From positions 5,518,001-5,582,000 of the forward strand of contig CAUWAG010000003.1 of the NCBI GenBank assembly GCA_963556695.1: a stretch of 64,000 nt of DNA, read 5' to 3'. Origin of the DNA: Anthostomella pinea. Its lineage: Eukaryota > Ascomycota > Sordariomycetes > Xylariales > Xylariaceae. Of the stretch, positions 1 through 10,700 are shown in pieces. The first letter of the stretch is position 1; each line of letters starts with the position of its first letter. Below the pieces are notes generated by a model that saw nothing but the letters and a program-made list of their open reading frames with translations, searched no databases and was not told where the DNA came from. The position numbers and the translations under genes are program-made.

Positions 1-3000
1 CTGTATTCCTCCAGGTCATCTACCGGCAAACTAGTCAGATCGTTGCCTGACAAGTATAACTCGACCAGCTGAGGCCAGCTCTTGATACACCGCTGAGGCA
101 TGTCGCTGAGGTCGTTGTAGGATAAGTTGAGAACCCGCAATTCGCTGAGAAGCGTTACTTGATCGAATACTTCGTCATCAATCTGGTTGTCTGCAAGATA
201 CAGATTCCGCAAAGAGCCAGCAAACGTGTTAGTCAGGCGATTTGAGAGACCAGAGTCTTTTCTGGTTGTTGCGGCAGGGGTCATAGTGCCGTTAGCGCTA
301 CTTGCAGTAGTGCTTCTGGAGACGACCGAAGTTTTGCGTCCACCTTTCCCGTAGACGGACACCACGGAGCCCTTTCTGTCTGCACCGCCAGGGACAGGTG
401 AAGGCCCAACGCTGAGCAATGTGCTTGAGGCGTGGCTTGGTCGACGCGAGCCGTCTGCCAGAAGCTCCTCGGTACTTGAGGGTTGAGAGAGAGGACCGAC
501 CGTTGGCTTGCTGATGGTAGCAGATGAGCCCGAGGGATCCCCTGGCGGCTGGGGTTGACGAGAAGCAGGCTTAGGGAAATTCTCGAGGACATTCGAGGAG
601 GCGTTGAGCGTTTCCAATTTGTTTGCCCACCATATGTCCATAGGCAATTTCCTGATGTTGTTTCCCCGGACGTCCAAGACTCTCAGCTCGTTCAGACAAC
701 CGATTTCTGCGGGAAGCTCGCCAACGGAATTGTGAGCGATGCTGAAATGCTCCAATCTCCTTAGGTTGCCAATCGTGTTGGGGAGAGATACAAAGTAATT
801 TCGGTCCAGCACAAGTCTTTCTAGATTGACCATGTTGTTGAATGAGCCATCAATGCTCGCGAGTTGAGCGTTCGACAAGTTGAGCATCTTCAGTGTTGGT
901 ACAGGGCTCACAATCTCGAATTTGGTGATTGGATTTGAGTTCAATTTCAGGCTTCGCACTCGCTCAAAGCTGCCAACGAATTGGGAGATCATGTTGTGGT
1001 CGGCCGACAGAACCTCTAGCTTTGGAAGCTCGGACATGATATCAATAGCCGTGAGCGCATTGTATTTCAGATCCAGTTCGCGCAGGTTCATTAACTGACT
1101 GAATGCTGCTGGCAACGAGCCAGAAAGTCGATTGTTGGTCATGACAAACTTCTCCAGACTTCGGAACTTCCCGATGTCCTCAGGAAGACTCGCAATGGAG
1201 TTAAAGCTGACATCTATATCAACTAGACTTTCCAGTCTGCATAAGAAAGACGGGAATTTGTCCAGGAAATTCGAGGACATGTTCAGTGAACGGAGGCTCC
1301 TGAAAGCACCGAAATCCTGAGGGAGGCGACTGAGGCGGTTGTTGGCTAGGGTCAGCTTCAAAAGCCCACCCAAGCAACTCAGTTCGGCATGCTCAAGCTC
1401 TTCTAGGCGATTGTTGGAAACGTCGAGGTACGTCAGCCTACCCGCTCTGGCTATGCTGATGGGAAGTTTCCGAGCTTCGTTGTTGGCGTATTTGATGTCA
1501 CGCAGTTGGGAGCATGCCGTAACAAAATCCCGCGGAAGATCGAGGGAGAGGTTGCGAGAGAGGTTCAGGGAGATGATGTCCGCTGTCTTGGAATACAGCG
1601 TAATCGGAATCGTGATCAGGTTCCGCCCAGAGAGATCGACATGATTGAACTTTGCGGCCCTACCACCGAGTCCAAGATCGTGAGGGCTGGCTGTAAAGCC
1701 GCTGTCCCTCGCAGACAAGAACAAGAAACGGCACAGGTAGCTGTTGTCCTCGCGACCGATGTCTTCCAGTCGATCTCTTTCTTCATATCCTACTTGCTGT
1801 AGGAGCCTCTTCTGAATCAAAAGCGGTCGTTCAGCAGCGGCCAAAACCCGAGTCAAATCATGCTTCTTCAGCACTATATGATAGTTCTCGAGCCCTTCAT
1901 TGACGAAAGTCTTCTTAATCACTGACGCCATAACCTCAGCTACTGTTGAGCTCAGGGGCATCTGGACAGTTGCAAAGGTACCATCAGAGCGGAAGACACG
2001 AATGCAGTGAGGTGACGACCTCTCCTCGGGACGTGGGGGTGTTCCGATATCATCAACTTCCGGAGTATGGGCATCTCTCTCCTCGGCGTTACGACGAACA
2101 GCCCAGCTATCTGGCGCATTCCACGCCCCTCCCGCCTTGGTTGCTAATGGTTCAGGCATGAGCTCTACATCTGATATTTTGAACATGGTGGGGTCCATTG
2201 GTGTCAGCGGTGGTGGATGCGACAGGATACCTTCCATATCATTAAGATTGGTATCGAGGTGAAACATCGAGTCCGGGTCGTGCCTATCTGTCGGGCCAAT
2301 ATGCTCATCGTTGTCGTCATAGCGTGCTTGAGGACGTGTTTTCTTGGAGGAGAAGGGGAATTTGTTGTTGAATGTTGCTTGCCGAGCATTGGTGGGACGT
2401 TGTGGCTCCCTTTCTGGCGCGTGTTCTATACTTGGGAGCGGCTTGTCATAGGGCGTGGGTGTTCCACGGCCTAAGTCTTGACGAGATATTGTCGACGCTG
2501 CCAGGGAGCGACTGGAGGGCGGCATGTTTCGTAGCCGATTGTTCTGATTCTGGTTCTGGTTTTGAGTATGGCCTTCATCTTTGTGCTTATGTCGCCGCAA
2601 TCGGTCGAGGATGCCTCTCTTCCCGTGGCCGCCGGGCGAAGTTTGGCCATCGACCCAAGCCAGCCTACTGTTGGTACTTGGCGTGGGACTCTGCGCTCGG
2701 GGTCGTGCCATGTTCGTGGTAGAACCACCCCTATCCTTGATAGTGTAAAAGCTGGCAACAGAGTCCTCCCGACTGGCTACTGGCCGCAAAGAATTGGTAT
2801 CGTCAATGCTCTTATTGTGGCGGTGGTGGTGGCCAGGTAAGTGTACGATGGAGTGGTTGGAGCGCGACGAGGACGATGTCTTGGGCGGTATCTGTGCAAT
2901 ATTTTCCTGCGCGTAACGTTCTTTGTCCGGACCGGCAAGCATATCGCGCACGGGAGCCTCCCCGTACTTAGCAATGTCATTGGCCTCCTGATATAAGAAT

Positions 3001-3617
3001 GGAACTACATCGCTCGAGGGTACAGGTGTTCGCGGACGAGAGGATGCCGGTGACGCTTCTCTGCCCGTATGATCGGTAGCATTCGAGTCGTTCCTGCCAC
3101 GGCGGGGGCGGCCGAACGAATATGAGCGTTGCTCCTTCACCTGGCCGGGAGGTGGAAGGCTCGTCTCGGATCCATCACGACCTGGGAACTCCTCCCCGAA
3201 AAAGCCTTGCAGTTTCTTGATGCCGCCTCTACCACTACTGTTCTTAGAGCCTTGACTGCTTGCCGTCATTACGCTTGCCACCGACGGCCGTCTGTCATCG
3301 TTGAAGAACGCGCCATCGGACGAATCGTGGTTGGAGTTTGGGGTTGGCCGCGGCGGACCCAGTCGCACGGCGGGTGACAGTTGAGAGGCCGGGGAGGAGG
3401 TGGACACGTTGTCGCTCGAATCATTGTAGAAGCTCGTCGCGAAGGCGCTCGGTGGCGCAGTGGCAACGGCGCCACCGTTGGCAGACGTCCAGGGAGCTAT
3501 GTTCTGCTGAGCATTGGGACTCGGCGCAGGAGGAGGATCTCGATGAATCTGGGGGATGCGGCCGCCAGAGGGCTCCAACACGGCAAGGTCGCGACGGTAG
3601 TTGGTGAGGTCACTCAT
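1..3617 (-). CDS. CYR1: Adenylate cyclase, N-terminal two-thirds (runs off the window's left edge)
   Basis: An uninterrupted frame reads from an ATG at 3617 to base 1, about 1205 codons with no stop and no intron needed. Residues 1 to ~450 are Ser/Pro/Arg-rich and look disordered, with a QN-repeat tract. A conserved block ending in SHPPPLTPMD (~residues 450-480) resembles the G-alpha-binding region of fungal adenylate cyclases. Residues ~540-640 form a Ras-associating domain starting RVFRSDGTFATVQMPLSSTV. From ~655 to the edge come about twenty 23-residue leucine-rich repeats (for example SLRSLNMSSNFLDKFP). This order is typical of fungal adenylate cyclase, which makes cAMP at the membrane under Ras and G-protein control. 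The PP2C-like and catalytic cyclase domains should lie left of base 1; family length is ~2100-2300 residues. The call rests on the N-terminal architecture because the catalytic domain is not visible. Confidence 0.87.
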   Translation of the reverse strand, partial: MSDLTNYRRDLAVLEPSGGRIPQIHRDPPPAPSPNAQQNIAPWTSANGGAVATAPPSAFATSFYNDSSDNVSTSSPASQLSPAVRLGPPRPTPNSNHDSSDGAFFNDDRRPSVASVMTASSQGSKNSSGRGGIKKLQGFFGEEFPGRDGSETSLPPPGQVKEQRSYSFGRPRRGRNDSNATDHTGREASPASSRPRTPVPSSDVVPFLYQEANDIAKYGEAPVRDMLAGPDKERYAQENIAQIPPKTSSSSRSNHSIVHLPGHHHRHNKSIDDTNSLRPVASREDSVASFYTIKDRGGSTTNMARPRAQSPTPSTNSRLAWVDGQTSPGGHGKRGILDRLRRHKHKDEGHTQNQNQNQNNRLRNMPPSSRSLAASTISRQDLGRGTPTPYDKPLPSIEHAPEREPQRPTNARQATFNNKFPFSSKKTRPQARYDDNDEHIGPTDRHDPDSMFHLDTNLNDMEGILSHPPPLTPMDPTMFKISDVELMPEPLATKAGGAWNAPDSWAVRRNAEERDAHTPEVDDIGTPPRPEERSSPHCIRVFRSDGTFATVQMPLSSTVAEVMASVIKKTFVNEGLENYHIVLKKHDLTRVLAAAERPLLIQKRLLQQVGYEERDRLEDIGREDNSYLCRFLFLSARDSGFTASPHDLGLGGRAAKFNHVDLSGRNLITIPITLYSKTADIISLNLSRNLSLDLPRDFVTACSQLRDIKYANNEARKLPISIARAGRLTYLDVSNNRLEELEHAELSCLGGLLKLTLANNRLSRLPQDFGAFRSLRSLNMSSNFLDKFPSFLCRLESLVDIDVSFNSIASLPEDIGKFRSLEKFVMTNNRLSGSLPAAFSQLMNLRELDLKYNALTAIDIMSELPKLEVLSADHNMISQFVGSFERVRSLKLNSNPITKFEIVSPVPTLKMLNLSNAQLASIDGSFNNMVNLERLVLDRNYFVSLPNTIGNLRRLEHFSIAHNSVGELPAEIGCLNELRVLDVRGNNIRKLPMDIWWANKLETLNASSNVLENFPKPASRQPQPPGDPSGSSATISKPTVGPLSQPSSTEELLADGSRRPSHASSTLLSVGPSPVPGGADRKGSVVSVYGKGGRKTSVVSRSTTASSANGTMTPAATTRKDSGLSNRLTNTFAGSLRNLYLADNQIDDEVFDQVTLLSELRVLNLSYNDLSDMPQRCIKSWPQLVELYLSGNDLTSLPVDDLEEY

Positions 3618-6237
3618 GCGGCGGTTGTCGTACAGGGAGCTGCCAGAGGAGGTCGAGGCGGGCGACAAAGCGAGGCGACTATAACCGATGGGCGACGTGG
3701 GCGAGACTTGCGAGTCTTCTTTGAATGGCCTACTACACAAGGCAGAGGGAGGCCTGTGTCAGTTGAAAGAAGCTTGGTTCGAGCACTGACTTGACTCAAG
3801 ACTCAATACACGCATCGCTTCCCCCCAGTGGAGCGCAAGACACTCGTCCAAGCTCAAACTCAACTCACGAGAGGAGCTGCTACTCCAGACATATGGCTAC
3901 GAAGCGAGGACGCATGGAGTCTGGTGTGGGCGCGAAGACAGAATAAAGACGCACCTGAATCTTCCATTTTCGCCGGTCTTGATGGGCCTCGGCGTAGCTC
4001 GACCGGAAAGGGACGAGACGGAGACGGAGCGGTTGGGGCAGTTCGGGACAGAGGGCGTCAAGGTGACGTTGGAGTGTCCGCTGCTGGAGCTCGCAAAGGA
4101 GGTGATGCGACTGTCATCCGTCGTCATTGTCACTCGCGCGCCGGACCTCGCAACTCGTTCAGTGAGACGGCGCCATCAACGGAGGGCGGGCTAGGTCATT
4201 GCTCGCGGGGGAGAAGGAGGCAATGTCTGTCACTGCTGGCGCGACGGGATACGTGTGGGCAGCAGGTGATCAGGTGGTTGTCTTGAAGCCGAGGGTATAT
4301 CGATATATCTACAGTATAGGTATGTTTTGGGTTGGCGAAGAGGAGGCTGTGATGCAGGTGGTGGTGACACTGGCAGACTGGTGAGTCGGGAAACGTGTGG
4401 GCCGAGTTTTGTTGAAGACAGCTGGAGAAGCTCAAGACAACTCTCCACCTGCAGTCTCCAGGTGGCAGGCACAAGATTGGCGGTTCGTGATTGGTGCACC
4501 TTGGTCGAGAAGGGTTAGAACACAGCGGCGGGCAGCCAAGCCAAGCCAAGCCAAGCCTCGCACGCCTCGAACAGCGCTCAGTGCAGGCGGCAGCGGCAGC
4601 GGTAGGCGGCAGGTTAGTGGTGCAGGTGGTCCGTGGTGGTACCCGACATGCCGGCGTCCCGTGGTGGAGTCAACGTTCCAAGGTTTGATGTTCTTTAACA
4701 ATCCCACCTCTCCCACCTTGACAACATCTCATGTTCTCATGTCCTTTCCACTGCCTTCAACCAACCATACATACCTAGGTAAGTACCTACTTATTTACGA
4801 TTGACTGCTTTACTCGTAGGTTAGCCAGCCAGTGGCAACTGGCAAGTGAAAAGGCTATTGCTAAACAAACAGACAAACAATGCGCCGAGTTAGCTACATG
4901 AACAACTCAAGCCCTATTTGGCATTACCTGCCCAGTCATAACAAGCACACGGCGCAGCACGTTTATCAGGGAGATTAATTGCTGCGTCCTGTAGTCTACA
5001 GGTGCCGTGCTGACAAGACATACATTAGGGCTTTGTTCTGCAACTGTCCATGTGTCTCTGTCTTCACTTGAGTCTTGACCCTCCTTGAGGCCCGAGGTGG
5101 TGCTTGGTGATGGTGTTGTATCAACTTCACCAGTACCATGTGAGACCATCATAGAGCTTGGATGACAAAGACATGCTCTCTCGTACAGTAAGGCAGGTGT
5201 CCCTATACTATACCAGCCCTTGCTCTGCTGTTGGTCATTGGACCTTGGACCTGACCTTGACCCAAAGCACAAAGGTCACGGAGAGCCTCATGTTACCTAC
5301 GTCACATACAGTATCGATCTTTGTTCGCCTCCAGTCGGTGGTTGAGGTGGGCTCACCGGCTCGGTCACTGGTCAGGCTTCAGAATCAGCACTAGAGGAGT
5401 GGAGTTGAGGCGGGTGATCTCGACTGTGCTTTGACCAGTTAGCGGCCTCAGCAGGAGACGTCCCGTCCTGCCCGGTTGTGCCGCGGTTCTTGGGCGCCAC
5501 CCCCTCCACAAACAAAAGGCCAGTGCCACTGTGCCCAGACCAGAAACTAACCAGTGACCTCGGATCCCTTGCCGTAGCGCGAAGGCCCAAGGGGCGTTTC
5601 GATTGTGGTTCATAATCGTGGTCCTAATAATATCCTGTCCACACACGCCACGATCCTCGAAATCCTCCATACTTGAGAGTTGACAGCTCATCAGACCGAA
5701 CCTATTCTCAAAAGCTCTGACCCATCTCGAGCCCGAAGAATAGACACCGAAGAGCCACATCAGGACCGACTGATCCTACGAGCCATGTTGTCGGGTCATG
5801 ACTTGCCATTAATAGAAATTGCAGCTTCGCTTGGCTTGTAGCCTAATCGCCGAGGCGCCTTCGATTCATCTTCTGTTTCACAGGCTATTGAATATGTCAG
5901 CATCAACGATAATCTGCCTTATGCAGCCAATTCCATCGAGCAAATTGGCAATACTCGTCTGGGTCTAATGTCGACTCCAGAGTAAGCAGCCAATCCGTTA
6001 GCCTGAAGGTGGCCATCACGCCACGCGGCAAGTTGGCGATCCGGCTTTCGCCTCACACCTCGATAAAGCATCAGGTATTGTCAACCATCGCAAGTCCCAA
6101 CTGGATGGATGGATTGCTCTTAGAACGCGTGGTAACGCCCCGTGGTACAGGGAGACACCAAGTGAGGCCGCTACATGCCTAGAAAGCTCCCTGTTCGGAG
6201 CTATTAACACTATAATTGTTAGATACTAGCACGAATG
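3618..6237. other. Gene-free region upstream of adenylate cyclase
   Basis: I see no convincing gene here. The open frames are short, overlap on both strands and lack recognisable domains. The stretch presumably holds the promoter and long 5' leader of the adenylate cyclase gene. A small (CCAAG)x4 tandem repeat lies at 4536-4555, and a CCTAGGTA palindrome of a kind common in Sordariomycete intergenic DNA lies near 4774. Confidence 0.5.
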
Positions 6238-6386
6238 TGTTGAATGGGAGCCGGAGATAGACACCGGAAGATCTCCAGTGGGGCAGAGACGCACAGGGCA
6301 CCTGACACACCAAGAAGACAGATGATCAATCTCTGCACGCAGAGCAGAACAATCAATAGGATCAATCAACATCCGTGCATTCAACA
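6238..6386. repeat. Candidate solo LTR (149 bp)
   Basis: The segment starts TGTTGAATG and ends with the exact reverse complement CATTCAACA, so it has perfect 9-bp terminal inverted repeats of the TG...CA retroviral-LTR kind. It sits at the edge of the AT-rich transposon island and has normal base composition. No 5-bp target duplication is visible (GAATG on the left, CTACA on the right), so a solo LTR that lost its flanks, or one end of a degraded element, are both possible. Confidence 0.45.
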
Positions 6387-7446
6387 CTACACTACTAGAT
6401 TTTATAAAGCGCGAATATATTCACTTATAAAACGTGTATATATAGGTGTATATTAATATATAAGTACGGTTTAAAAATCTTAAATTAAAAGGGTTCAAAC
6501 AGTATATATATATAATATTATACGGCCTTATTAGCCGTTATTTAATCTATTTAATTGTTATAATAGGTCCTTTTTATTACTACCTCTTTACAATATATAT
6601 TAAAATGCTAGCTATAAAAAAAAGTTATATTTTCTTTAATATATTAGGTATTACTTATCCATTTATTAACGTATATTAATATTCTTTTTTGTACTAGTTA
6701 TTCAAGTAAGAGTTAATTTAATATCTTTATTATAGTTACTCCGAAAACGTTTAATAAGAGTATTATTAATAGCTGAAGTATTTAATATAACATTTACTTT
6801 AATAAGGTTTTTAATAATATTTGAAGCGAGCTTGTTTGTTACGTAAATAATGTTTTAAATAATAATTCCTTATTTTTAACGTTATTAATACTTTTTAATA
6901 AACTTTAAAAACTTTCATAATTAGTGTTTACTTTTTTAGTTTTTATTATTTTATGTTCATTAGTATGTACACGCTTGATTTTGGTTAAAACAAATTTATA
7001 ATTAATTTAACGTCTTTATGAAAATAATCATATAAACAAAACCTTTTTAGATGAATTAATATTAATTACAACGGTGTTGTTGAACTTGGAAGGTTTATAT
7101 TTGAAAAGTTATTCATATATATATAATTTAATTAAATTGGTAAACATTAAGTTATAATTTTATTATAATTACGATATAAGATCTAGTTAATTTAATTTAA
7201 AATATATAAAATTATTACATCAGATATTAATTTTAACCGTTTTTTTTTCGTTCAAAAGCGCTGTCCTTTTCTAAATTATAAGTAATTATTATAGGTAAAT
7301 AAATATCGAAGGACTTTGAAGCTTTCTAAAAAAAAGTAAATATTAACCTACGTTTATAGTTTAATTTAATTTTTATTGAAATACTTTAATTGCTTAATAA
7401 AAGTTACTTTGTAAAAGTTTTAACTTAATTTTCTTATAATATATTA
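6387..7446. repeat. AT-rich, RIP-like degraded repeat block (left flank of the copia element)
   Basis: Base composition changes abruptly to extreme AT richness, with many TA steps and no open frames. That is the usual look of repeat DNA mutated by RIP (C to T, mainly at CpA). Bases 6478-6575 are a diverged copy of 14472-14570 in the same orientation; both contain a shared ATATTATACGGCCTTA core. The block is probably a remnant of an older repeat family into which the copia element later inserted. Confidence 0.75.
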
Positions 7447-7649
7447 TGTTGGAACAGGCTTGAACAATCAATCATAATACTCGAGTATGGGGTCAAGGTC
7501 ATGATGTTGCTGATGGTTGGATTGGGAGGTCTAGCTGGACCTGAAGGTCTGGCTAAGTAACCTCGCAATCCGGTATCTATCTCTTATCTAATCATACATG
7601 TGGGTCTTGGTATAGATGGTTTGCAGGCTGGAATTGCATAGATCCAACA
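7447..7649 (-). repeat. 3' LTR of the copia element
   Basis: 203 bp, starting TGTTGG and ending CCAACA, a perfect 6-bp terminal inverted repeat. It matches 13378-13580 except at four positions, where this copy carries G, G, G and C and the other A, A, A and T. Two of the four changes are in CpA/TpG context. Because the element reads on the minus strand, this left-hand copy is the 3' LTR. Confidence 0.95.
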
Positions 7650-7705
7650 CAGGATACTCTTTCTTTTATGATTGCGATTCCACCAAACCATCCATCCAGG
7701 TGATC

Positions 7706-10700
7706 TCAACGTTGAACCCAGCCTTCAACTCGAACCGTTGTCTTCTTATCAGAAACAAGACCATAAAGGGCTTTATCTGGAGACGACTTGGTCATCGAGT
7801 CAGCAGGGTTATCCTCACTATGGATCCATCGGATTTCTGTGATCTCATGATTCTCGTATGACTGCCGGAGCGCCATGACGTCGATCATCAGACGCTTCTT
7901 ATTGGTAGTGCCGAGCTTGACAAGGCACTGGTACAACGAGTATGAGTCTGTGCAGAGGATCAGGGGGATCGTAGGTACTTCAAGGCGTTGGCAGATAGTT
8001 GCCAGTGTACGGTGGATCACGTATCCGTAATCATAGCCAGCAACCATGCCATATACTTCAGAAGCTAGAACGCTCCGTGTGACTCTCTTGTATTTAGTAG
8101 AGGACCCATAAACAATGTTTCTGGTCAGATCAAATGTAAATGTCTCGCCATTGCCAGATGATTCATTCCTGAGAATAATAACAAATCCGATCTGTGATGA
8201 TAGGTCCTTATTGTCAGCAAATGATCCATCAATGAACACAAAGAGTTTAACAATAGACAAATCAATCGTTACGAATCGAAGTCCATGTGACTTATTGTCC
8301 AGTTGTCACTGAATACGTTTGTTTAATATCTCGATATTTTTGTCGGAGGGTTCTTAGGCTTGGGCTGCGACAGAATAGTCGAATACGGCTTCTGGTTGAC
8401 AGATAGAGGCAATGTAGGCGCCTCTCGCTCGTTGCTCAACGAATCTCTGCTTGTAATCCTTGTCACTCATGTCAATCAGGACGAGCTTGTCAGCTTGTCC
8501 CTTTTGAGTTGCTGTCATGGTCTCAGTCTGAAATTCTAGGCGGCATCCGTTGAAGTCGCCAGAAGAACCAGTATTAAACTGGGTTCGTGGCTTCGTCTTC
8601 TAGCCCGCTTTCCTCGTTTCGTCTTCTTCCTTCTCCAGGAAGCCGGTAGTGTCAATGACAAAGGTGTCGTCAGTTTGAAGGGCTGCGATAGCAAAGTCGT
8701 TGCCTTTCTTCGTAATGAATAAACAAGGGTCGTATACAGATATCTCTATCTCTAGTCTTTTCTTGTGGTGGGCGGAGTATGTGTCATACCAATGATTCCC
8801 AGCTTCTGCGATTCCATATAGGGGTTTGTCGACGCGAAGAATCGTACCCTCTGGATACTTCTTCTTTAGTTCAATGGGCAGCTTGCATAAGACAAGACAA
8901 TTCATAGGGTGTCGTGACTGCGTATAGGCCATGGTGATGTCTCGAGAGGCAGCGAGGCATCCTAGCCGTCGTAAAGACGGTGTCAGGGCCATTGCCAGTC
9001 GTTGGCTGCATCGCATAATTGTCGGAGCTTGGGTCATGATATCGTGCTTTTCATGATCATTATATCCTTGTACGACGAGTCTGCTCTTCTCGTAAGGGCG
9101 GTCATTAACGTTTTTAACAGTGCGGACAAGACGAGAGTTAAACAGTCGGGTGTCGCCGTGAATCTTGCTGTCGAACAGAATAGGGACAAGCACTTCATCG
9201 GCGAATAGAGACTCAATCTCAAGGACATTGGATTGCTCAAAGGGTGCTCCAGGGGCTGTGATCTTGCCTTCAATGCGCAGTTTCAGGGCGAAAGCGTGGT
9301 CAGCACGCTCCTTGTGCAAGAAGAAAATGCCATATTCATCTTGCTGGACAAAGGAGCCAGCAAAGTTCTCCTCTTTGCTTATAGTCGTAATGGTCATGTG
9401 TACCATGTATATTTTTCTGGGCCGGCCTCGCAGTCGCTTTGTGCTTTGGACGGGTATAAGGAGCTTCGGAGGGCGGCCGTGACGGCAGAGGAGTGTCGGT
9501 TTTGGATATTCGAATGGAACGGGGGCATCGTGGTCGTTAAGCTTCTCAGTATCGAGGGTCGTGTCAGAGTGACAGTTGTACGGCTTGACGTACGTGCGGC
9601 TGAATAGGGTCGGTCCGTTGACCATCTCAACGGTCACTTCTCGGTCTGTCACTGATAGAACCTTGTACGGGCCTTGATATTTGTCTTTTTTGCGATAGAC
9701 AAGGACTTCACTGCTGATGGGAAGAGAGAGAGGCAGTGTTGGTGTTATATCAGGGCCGTTCCTTGTGTTCAGAGCATTTTGAACGTTTCGCTTGGCTCGG
9801 AGCTTACGTAGTTCGGCCATTGCTTTGGCCTGGGCCTGGGCACGTTGAAGCTGTGATAGTGTCGGGGGCGAATCCATCGTAACGCGTGAATAGGCTCCAA
9901 AGACCAAGAGCGTTGGTACAAGACCATCAGGACCGGCGGTATTGTTCACAGCTTTTATTGCCATCTGCAGGGCAGCTTCTCGAGAGATCCCGGATGATTC
10001 GGCTCGGATGATCTCGTAAGAGCGTCGAATGGGGGTATGATACCATTCAACCTTGCCAATCGACCAATGAGCTTCGACGGGAATCTGATGACAGGTGATT
10101 CCAAGCAATCGGGCTTCAGCGCGAAATTCTGTGGCTGCAAAGTTGGTACCAGCATCGTGCGTCAGGACATCTGGAGGGCCAAGATAGGTGTCAATCCAAC
10201 ATCGTTTCAATGCTTCCCAGGTCTCCTTGGCAGACAGGTTGAGAAGGAATTGGGCTGCTTGGAAGGCTGTAGCGGCGTCAACGCAGTGAAGAACGGGCTT
10301 GCTCTCCAGGTACATGACATCGACGATGACTTCGTAGTTGAAATCAACATCCTTCTTGATGGAGAACTTGAACCGCTGTGGTGACGGGCCTTTGACCTGG
10401 CAGTGATAGCAAAACTTGTTGATCATTGCAATGGCATCTCGATCAGCTTTATTGCCAGATTTCTCCAAGAGCTTGTAAAGCTTGCCAACAGAAGGGTGTC
10501 CAAATCGGGTATGAACGCGTCGTAATTCAGCTTCTGTCAGGAAAACACCGGTTGATGCGGTTGTCATTGCTGAGGGGAAGAACCAGGGGTGGCCCCATTT
10601 GCGGGTGATTGGGATAGACTTGCCATCTCGCAGTCGGATCATCCTATTGGCAATATTGTCAAACATTACGCCAAGATTGTCGAAGTCTTTCAGGCAGAGG

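Noticed and set aside
5365..5760. 131-codon minus-strand frame starting MWLFGVYSSGSRWV
   Set aside because: No recognisable domain, no support from splice signals, and a competing frame on the same strand; probably chance.
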